Shown here: piece after piece, positions 58,132 to 64,000 of the stretch
Numbering within the stretch: position 1 is the stretch's first letter
Layout: each line of letters begins with the position of its first letter
From: Diphasiastrum complanatum
Taxonomy: Eukaryota; Streptophyta; Lycopodiopsida; Lycopodiales; Lycopodiaceae
Assembly (NCBI GenBank): GCA_029204225.1
Contig: CM055103.1
Span: 21,826,709-21,890,708 of the forward strand
DNA: 64,000 nucleotides
Direction of reading: 5' to 3'
The notes under the pieces: model-generated
The model's input: only the letters and a program-made list of their open reading frames with translations
What the model was told of the DNA's origin: nothing
The model's database searches: none
Made by a program: the position numbers and the translations under genes

Positions 58132-58860
58132 CCGTGGACCTCTGAGGAAGTGTTGCAAATTCCCCCTTTCACTGCCCCCCAGCGTAGCCATGAGAGCTAC
58201 ATTTCTCTCCCTCTCCTCTATCTCAGCTACATTGGCTTGACTCTCCTCATGTCTTCCAGTTTCTTCCTACATTCTCTGGCTATGTGTCCGGGAATGTTGC
58301 AGTAGTAGCATACTACATTCCTCCTTTTGTCCTTTCGGCTTATGCTTCGTCCCTCTGAACTGGTTGATCTCTCCTCAACGTCTTGGTTTCCTCCAGTACT
58401 TCCCCTTTGCATGTTCTTGCTTGTGTCCCATGGTGATGTGAGCGAGTCTTCCGATCAATGCATGTTCATCGATGGAGCTCCTTTCTTCTTCTTGCAGCAG
58501 CCATTGTGTTACATAGCCCATCTCCATGTCCTCCACCCTGCAGCCTTCTAAAATCATTACCAACGGTTCATATGACGCTGGCAAACTTCCCAATATTGTG
58601 AATACCAGGTGCGTCCGCTCCACTGGTGCTCCCGCAGCCTCCAATTGTCTGGCTATGCCTTTCATTTTCTCCAGATGTATGCTCAATGAGTCCTCTTCCG
58701 CCATCCTTGTGTCTGCCAGCCTCCATCGCAACAATGGTATGTTGATGACTGTTTTCCCCTCATAGATGTTGGTGAGAGTATCCCACACATCCTCGCATGT
58801 TTATACAGAGAGTCTCTCCACTCGAGTCTGGACTTCATCCGACATGACGATCAGGCCCGC
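58132..58860 (-). pseudogene. Host copia Gag, C-terminal part and zinc knuckle
   Basis: From 58860 downward: GLIVMSDEVQTRV, VWDTLTNIYEGKTVINIPLL, MAEEDSLSIHLEKMKGIARQ, LLQEEERSS, then knuckle VCYYCNIPGHIARECRKK near 58310-58260. A stop near 58800 and frame changes around 58400. Confidence 0.9.
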
Positions 58861-59141
58861 TATATATGGACTCGCATTGTGGGTCAGGATATTGGTTTGG
58901 ACAGAGATCTTTTTATGGCAGCATGTTACTTTCCACCAGAGTCTTCATCTTTTGCAAAGTGGCTTATTTTATATCATGCTAGAGAATGTGATCCTCTCGT
59001 CAGTTCTATTCTTCTTAGTCTGCATTCTTCGGAGGGTATTGAATCTCCGTATCAGGACCTCTCACCAGATATTATCAGATTCTCAGAGCGGGGGCATATT
59101 CTCCTCACTGGGGATTTTAATGCCCGAACATCTAGAGTTTG
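58861..59141 (+). pseudogene. LINE endonuclease fragment inserted in copia Gag
   Basis: It encodes VGQDIGLDRDLFMAACYFPP, ESPYQDLSPDIIRFSERGHI and LLTGDFNARTS. The block is the APE-type endonuclease of LINE ORF2 with its GDFNA motif, in an open frame of 87 codons. Copia Gag sequence lies directly on both sides in the opposite sense. No A-tail is seen at its end, which is unusual for LINE 3'-end insertion. Confidence 0.85.
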
Positions 59142-59402
59142 AACCTGATTGCGGCTTCAGCATCCATGACCACACCCTCTTCGTCTGCCAGGAACGCCTT
59201 TTCAATGCCTTCCACAATTCCCCATAGCAGCTTTTCCATCAAGATCACTTTCATCTTCCATCACCAGAGTGCATACCCTACTGCTCCTTCCAGTTTTTCG
59301 ATGGTGCGAATTTCCGTGTTCTGAGCATCCATAGCTCTGATGCGTGGTGTTGTCTTGAACCCAAAGGATCGCGAAGCTTCACGCAAATGGGCCTGTAACC
59401 TA
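59142..59402 (-). pseudogene. Host copia Gag N-terminus and primer-site region
   Basis: From 59330 downward it reads MDAQNTEIRTIEKLEGAVGY, WWKMKVILMEKLLWGIVEG, AFLADEEGVV, the copia Gag start. 59331-59402 is the leader, with a decayed primer site next to the LTR. Confidence 0.82.
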
Positions 59403-59743
59403 TGTTGATTCAGTGCCTGCACAAGAACAGTGACGACACCCAGACAAACCCACACAAAAACAGCAATGATAATTAAAATAATCAAGTGTAAACAATAACG
59501 ATGAAATGAGAATCACACGGGAGGCAAATAATGATTTGAAAAGACATTTGGTGCTCGGGCACCCATCCCCTTATATTCACTTCAAAAGATGCATTCAAAA
59601 TGGGTCATGATTCTTTTACATATGCTCGCCCGCAGCTACATGTGGCCACACAGCTAAGTACCACGACTGCCTCCACTCAACTAACCTTTCACGCTAGTCG
59701 GACAACTAACTAAATGGGCTCATGAAATGCCCAAACACTCACA
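59403..59743 (-). repeat. 5' LTR of the host copia
   Basis: 341 bases. About 5.4 percent substitutions from 43015-43328 by hand count, not counting indels. Confidence 0.92.
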
Positions 59744-60260
59744 GTTTTTGGTCAACAGTGTTGTCTCGTCTAAGAACAGAGTTGAGGATGAGCAGTAGTG
59801 AGCACCCACAAGCAGATGGCCAGATAGAAAGGGTCGACCGTCGGGTCTTAGAGGACATGCTTCGAGTGTATGTCATTGAGGTGCAAACCAATTGGGTAAA
59901 GCATTTGCCCTTACTCAAGTTCACCTATATTCACAAGAGACATTTCCATGAGTACGACTCCATTCGACTTGACTTATGGTGACTAACCAGTATGTCCAGC
60001 TACCATAAGTATAACACAAAAACTACCAAGTGTTGCATGCAAGATAGGACAGGCTTTGGGTTGCAAGGCGAAATGTTTCCCAAGGCTCAAGCACGAGCAA
60101 AAAGCGAACATCGTACCTTCAGGGAACTAAAAGTGAGTGACTTAGTGTTTTTGTGAGTGCCTTCCAAGTCAAAGGTAAGGCGCACTAGTAATTGTAAGAA
60201 ACTGTCACCAAAGAATTGTGGACCATGGAAGGTCACTACGAAAATTGGTGAGGTGGCTAA
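59744..60260 (+). pseudogene. Oldest gypsy of the nest: integrase part
   Basis: It begins FWSTVLSRL, then SSSEHPQADGQIERVDRRVL (the integrase glutamate motif), EDMLRVYV and KHLPLLKFTY. Further on come VPSKSKVRRT and KLSPKNCGPWKV of the C-terminal domain. It continues the element at 42200-43014, but RNase H end and the integrase N-terminal half are lacking. Confidence 0.88.
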
Positions 60261-60316
60261 TGTTAGGCCCCAGTCATGGCCTTAACGTACGCTAGAAGGG
60301 CCAATGACCAAGTGGG

Positions 60317-61380
60317 TCATGTGACCACTAGTGGCGACCTACGATAGGTGAATAGTTGATGGCTAGTATGACCAATGACACCCAAGTAAGTGTAGAAAGA
60401 GACCACTTCCAAAGGCAATTTGTCGAAAAAGAGCTCCTGGAACTGCATGAAAGCCCTGGAGGTATTGAAGACCATAACTTTGGTCTTCGAAATGTTCACT
60501 CCCAAACCCCATCTGGTATAGAAAGCATGTAAACAATCCAGCTATTGTTGTAAGCCCTCTCTAATCAGGGAGATTGAAACCACATCATCAGCATAGAGAA
60601 GAATGGCAATCAGAATATCCCCAAGCCTACAACCAAATTCACCACCCGCTCCAGCTCATCATTGCATAATCCAAAGAGAGTAGGTGAAAGAGAACAACTC
60701 TACTTCACCCCAATGGTGCTCCAGATGTGCTCTCAAATACCTCTATCATGACGGAAACAACCCATGACTCTCTCATAAAGTGCCGTCACTGCCAAGGTAA
60801 TATCTATAGAAAAACAAAGATCACATAGCCGCTAGATAAGCAAGGGACGTTGAACAAAATCAAAGGTCTTCTTGAAGGCGACAAAACAATAGTAAACCCT
60901 CTCTCTCCTGTGTCTAGCCACCTCCATCAAATCCCGAAGCGTGAAGATATAATCAGAAGTATAATAATGGGCTCTGAATCTTGCATGGCCTAATGCACGT
61001 AACCTCCTGGTCTCGACCACAAAACTCACAGCTACTTGAAGGATAGCACCATACAATTTCGCTAAAACATGCCCAATCATAATAGTGCAGTAGTTGCTAG
61101 GGCACCATGCTTGTGGATAGGGTGGATGATATTGGTACACCAAGATGATCGAAAGCCAAGGGCAACAACATGATTAAGGAGGGTTGCCAAAAGGGGAGAA
61201 AGCAAGTCAATAGCGTGGATCAGTAGCTCAGATTCATGTCTGTCGTCCTATGGGTCTTCAATCTCTTAATGGCCACAAGGACCATATTAGATGTGGAGAA
61301 GGTGAACTCAGATGGTCGGGGAGAGATGTTGATAGGTGATTCGGTCGGTACAATAAACACCACAGGCTGGTGTGAGCCAT
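60317..61380 (-). pseudogene. LINE reverse transcriptase fragment
   Basis: From 61140 downward: SDYIFTLRDLMEVARHRRER, CFVAFKKTFDFVQR (motif of RT block with FKKAFD), then LFGLCNDELE, ILLYADDVVSIS at 60605-60570 (catalytic YADD kept), and GVNISKTKVMVFNTSR. This is the RT of a plant LINE ORF2. Several frame changes. The same family left the 30755 fragment. Confidence 0.9.
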
Positions 61381-61429
61381 TAATATTTACAAATTTACAA
61401 GTCTGACGTGTTCACACTGAGGCATCCCT

Positions 61430-61888
61430 CCTCAAGGAACATCGTCCGTGATGGTAAAAGAAGGGTGCTGCGCATGCAAAGCGTGCGCGGTCTCCCAGGT
61501 AGCATCAGTGAGAGGTCTACCGTGCCACGCAACCAAGTACTTACGGATCAGACAGTTTCTAAGCCGTCTCTCTCTCCGGTCCAATACTCTGTCAGGTCCG
61601 TGCATCACCTCTCCATGCTCCTGAAACAATACAAGTCCATTGCTTAGCAAGTTATCACCCTCGTGTAAAATCCTCTTTAAGCGTGAAACATGAAAAACAG
61701 GATGAACTTTACAATCCTGAGGCAACGCTAGTTTATAAGCAACATCATTAAGCTTTTTAACTATTTTCCAAGGTCCACAATAACGCGGAGATAACTTGTA
61801 ACACTTCCCTGTCTTAAGAGAAGTTGAGTCCTTTGGAATCAGGAGAAACACCATGTCTCCTTCCTCGAACTCTCTTGGTGTGTGATCC
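61430..61888 (-). pseudogene. Gypsy integrase tail with chromodomain
   Basis: From 61888 downward: TPREFEEGDMVFLLIPKDS, CYKLSPRYCGPWKIVKKL, HPVFHVSRLKRIL, then chromodomain VLDRRERRLRN and KYLVAWHGRPLTDATWE. The frame is open for 140 codons. The rest of the element would lie beyond the + gypsy that interrupts it at 61889. Confidence 0.92.
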
Positions 61889-62354
61889 TGTTAGAGTCCA
61901 GTTACGACTCTATCATGACCTCGGCACGACCGGTTACCAAAGGGCCTGAGGCCAAGTATTGGCAAGGGCCAGCGACCGAGGAGGACATTTGTCCCAAGTT
62001 GGGACCGGTGTGTCACGAGCAATGACCCGGTGTGGCCGCCTGACAAGTTGTCAGAGATGCGGTGTGTCTTGACCGTCGGGACCCTAGCCGTCAGTGACGA
62101 GATGCTAGCCGGCAAGTAGTCGGGGGTAACCAAGAGGGTCACAGGTCTTTGGCGGGGCACGGGGGAGGTACCCTATGAGTCACTCAGTATTCACAAGTCA
62201 CAGGGGCCAGGCATGCCAAGTGGACTGATCACCCACAGGTGGATGCCATGTGCCAGTTGACGGGAGTAGCAGGTAGGGGGTGCCTATGGTTGGGAGGTTC
62301 ATTCTACACACCGTCTTCTAGGATTCACGAGCTTGGAGAGACTAGCTTCTGACA
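61889..62354 (+). repeat. 5' LTR of the terminal gypsy
   Basis: 466 bases, TGTTAGAGTCC to AGCTTCTGACA, followed by the primer site TTGGCATCAGAGCC at 62356-62369. GATCC at 61884-61888 would be its left target duplication. Confidence 0.82.
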
Positions 62355-64000
62355 ATTGGCATCAGAGCCTCGTTCTAGAGAGATAAAACGTCGTTCTAGA
62401 GAGAGAGTGTAGAAATTGTCAGATTTTGCTTGTTTTTGAAGGATTTTTGAGGGAGAAAACGTGGGAGACAGATTGGAGAAGAAAGGTGGGCCTCCAGCGC
62501 TGATCTACACATCTTTTCAGAGTTGTTTCAACGATTTCTAGCAGGGAAAATTTGGCATACTTTGTTCCTACAGCTCCAGCGCATTTTTTCAAAAGGATTT
62601 TTGCTCATAACTTTCCGGAACCTTCTCAGATCCTGATCAGATATTGGGAGCATGTTCCTAGTATCCATAGCGATCCTATAGAGCCATCATATGCCGGTTT
62701 TGGAGCAGATTTGCCTCTGTTTCACTAAAAAGTCGGTTTCCAAGCACAAAACAGGTCAGATTTTTGGAATGGACATAACTTCTCCGATTTATCTCCGATT
62801 TCTGCTGTTAAGGTTTCAGATTGGGCCTAGTAGGAGGGCGACCTAATGCCAATTGACCGTTCATGAAAAGCTTTTGCCGTTTGGAAGAAATTCGACGTCA
62901 AACAGCCCACTTTTTTCATGTTTTTTCTTACTTTCAAGCCGATTTGGTGCCCAAAATAAGTTCTTTACCGACTTTTGTACCAGCGTAAGATGCAAGGTAA
63001 GTACTACCTGTCCTTGGCTTTGTTACTTTCCAGTTGCCTTTTGTCTTCTTCAATTCTAAATTATCAATAGGCTGAACATTTCCTTTTTCCTGCTTGTGTT
63101 TCAATAAGTGCAATTTCTAGCTTGATTCCGTGTTGTCTCTGTTTTCTGTTTCATAATGGAAGATGATAGAGTTGATATTCCGCTCAGTCCACCTATTGCT
63201 CTTCCATCACCATCACCCAGCCCTGTTAGTCCTACCCATAGTCCGCCTACAGTGGCTGCCCGTTCGCCTGCTGGTACTTCCCCTTCTGTGCAAGCTCGCA
63301 TGGATAGTGTGGAAAAGACCGTCGCAGAGATGCGAGCGATGATGGTAGCTGGTGGTTATGCGTCTTCCTCGCAGTATGTTCCACCTTATCCGTCTTCTGT
63401 TGTTCGTCCTATGTTACCTCCACCCTATCCAGAAGACAAAGATATTAAACCTACCCGTTTCGCTGGAAACACTCCCCAACACAATACTGATATCGTAGAT
63501 TTCATTTGGAAATTCGCTTCCGAGGAGGGAAGGAAAATGTGGTCGCTGATGCACTATCGTTGGTACTACATCAGATGAGCCTTGCCTATAGTTGACAGTG
63601 ATCTCATGGAGGAGATCAAGAGGGCTCAACAAAAGGACCCACATTGTCAGTGTGTGTAGCCTATGCATGCAAGTTAGTCGACCAAGCAGAAGAGTCAGCC
63701 TCACCTGTCGCTTCCGTAGAGGAACACACCAGTACTTATTTGACATACACCGTGAAGGAAGGTATGTAGTTGAGAAAATAGAAAAGTATTCGTGCCAGAC
63801 GTGAAGGATCTTCATCGTAAGATACTTCATGAATGCCATGATAGTCCCTGCGCAGGGCACCCTGGTATTGATAAAACTAGTGAGCTTTTGAGAAGGCAAT
63901 ATTTCTGGCCACGATTGCAGCGGGACGTAAGAGAGTACGTCCAGCGTTGCACAGCTTGTCAGGTGAACAAGGCCGAGAGAGTAAGTCCTCCGGGCTTGCT
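62355..64000 (+). mobile_element. Ty3/gypsy with Gag joined to RNase H tail, runs off window
   Basis: After a leader of 800 bases, Gag starts MEDDRVDIPLSPPIALPSPS at 63156 and reaches KPTRFAGN. At about 63525 the sequence switches to the RNase H end (ENVVADALS, in another frame). It then gives the RNase H to integrase linker and the integrase zinc finger: HECHDSPCAGHPGIDKTSEL, FWPRLQRDVREYVQRC, CQVNKAER at 63820-63985. Rest of Gag, protease, RT and most of RNase H are deleted. The downstream half and 3' LTR are outside the window. Confidence 0.88.

Larger units (their letters stand above)
43015..59743 (-). mobile_element. Ty1/copia element, host of nested insertions
   Basis: Left LTR 43015-43328 and right LTR 59403-59743 start TGTTGATTCAG and end CACTCACA. 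They differ by about 17 substitutions plus 22- and 6-base indels. On the minus strand the order from the right is LTR, gag, protease, integrase, RT, RNase H, LTR, interrupted by three later insertions. A primer-site-like AGGTTACAGGC adjoins the right LTR. No target duplication is visible (GGATC left, GTTTT right), and the flanking gypsy lacks sequence between RNase H and integrase. Confidence 0.93.

Overview
This window is nuclear DNA of a land plant. It carries spliced genes with GT-AG introns, Ty1/copia and Ty3/gypsy LTR retrotransposons with tRNA-Met-type primer sites, LINE, hAT and SINE remains, and very long (TA)n, (GA)n and (CT)n tracts. The only clear host gene is a plant-type urease. 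Multi-kilobase introns packed with transposons suggest a large-genome lineage such as a fern, lycophyte or gymnosperm; the sequence alone does not decide which.

Layout. 1-2069 is a degenerate CACGTG-rich minisatellite with (GA)n tracts, abutting a 5'-truncated copia element (2070-5335). 5336-10860 holds copia scraps, islands of perfect palindromes next to (TA)n, a broken Argonaute PIWI segment (8579-9475) and a gypsy scrap. 10858-14430 is a degenerate hAT transposase end, a proline-rich AT-hook reading frame and a convergent charged coiled-coil frame. 14482-16120 is copia, gypsy and SINE debris. 16251-38161 (minus strand) is the 3' half of a urease gene: nine exons, 418 codons in one continuous frame, with every catalytic residue expected in this half. 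Its large introns hold a gypsy element with an almost complete pol (25690-28790), LINE fragments, LTR remnants and GGAACG-type repeats. The exons upstream of 38161 were not found; they are probably beyond the window.

41350-64000 is a nest of transposons. A decayed + strand gypsy (42200-43014 and 59744-60260) is split by a minus-strand copia (43015-59743). That copia was hit by a minus-strand chromodomain gypsy (45666-51840), a + strand copia (52674-58131) and a LINE endonuclease scrap (58861-59141). Hand-counted LTR divergences (about 5.4 percent for the host copia, 4.4 percent for the inner gypsy, 2.6 percent for the inner copia) agree with the nesting order. Beyond it lie a minus LINE, a minus gypsy integrase/chromodomain tail, and a + gypsy that inserted into that tail and runs off the window.

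Three elements in the nest carry large internal deletions (PR joined to RT, RT/RNase H removed, Gag joined to the RNase H tail). They look non-autonomous, and two of them still have paired similar LTRs. The least explained signal is the set of palindromic word islands, in which both arms change together from copy to copy.
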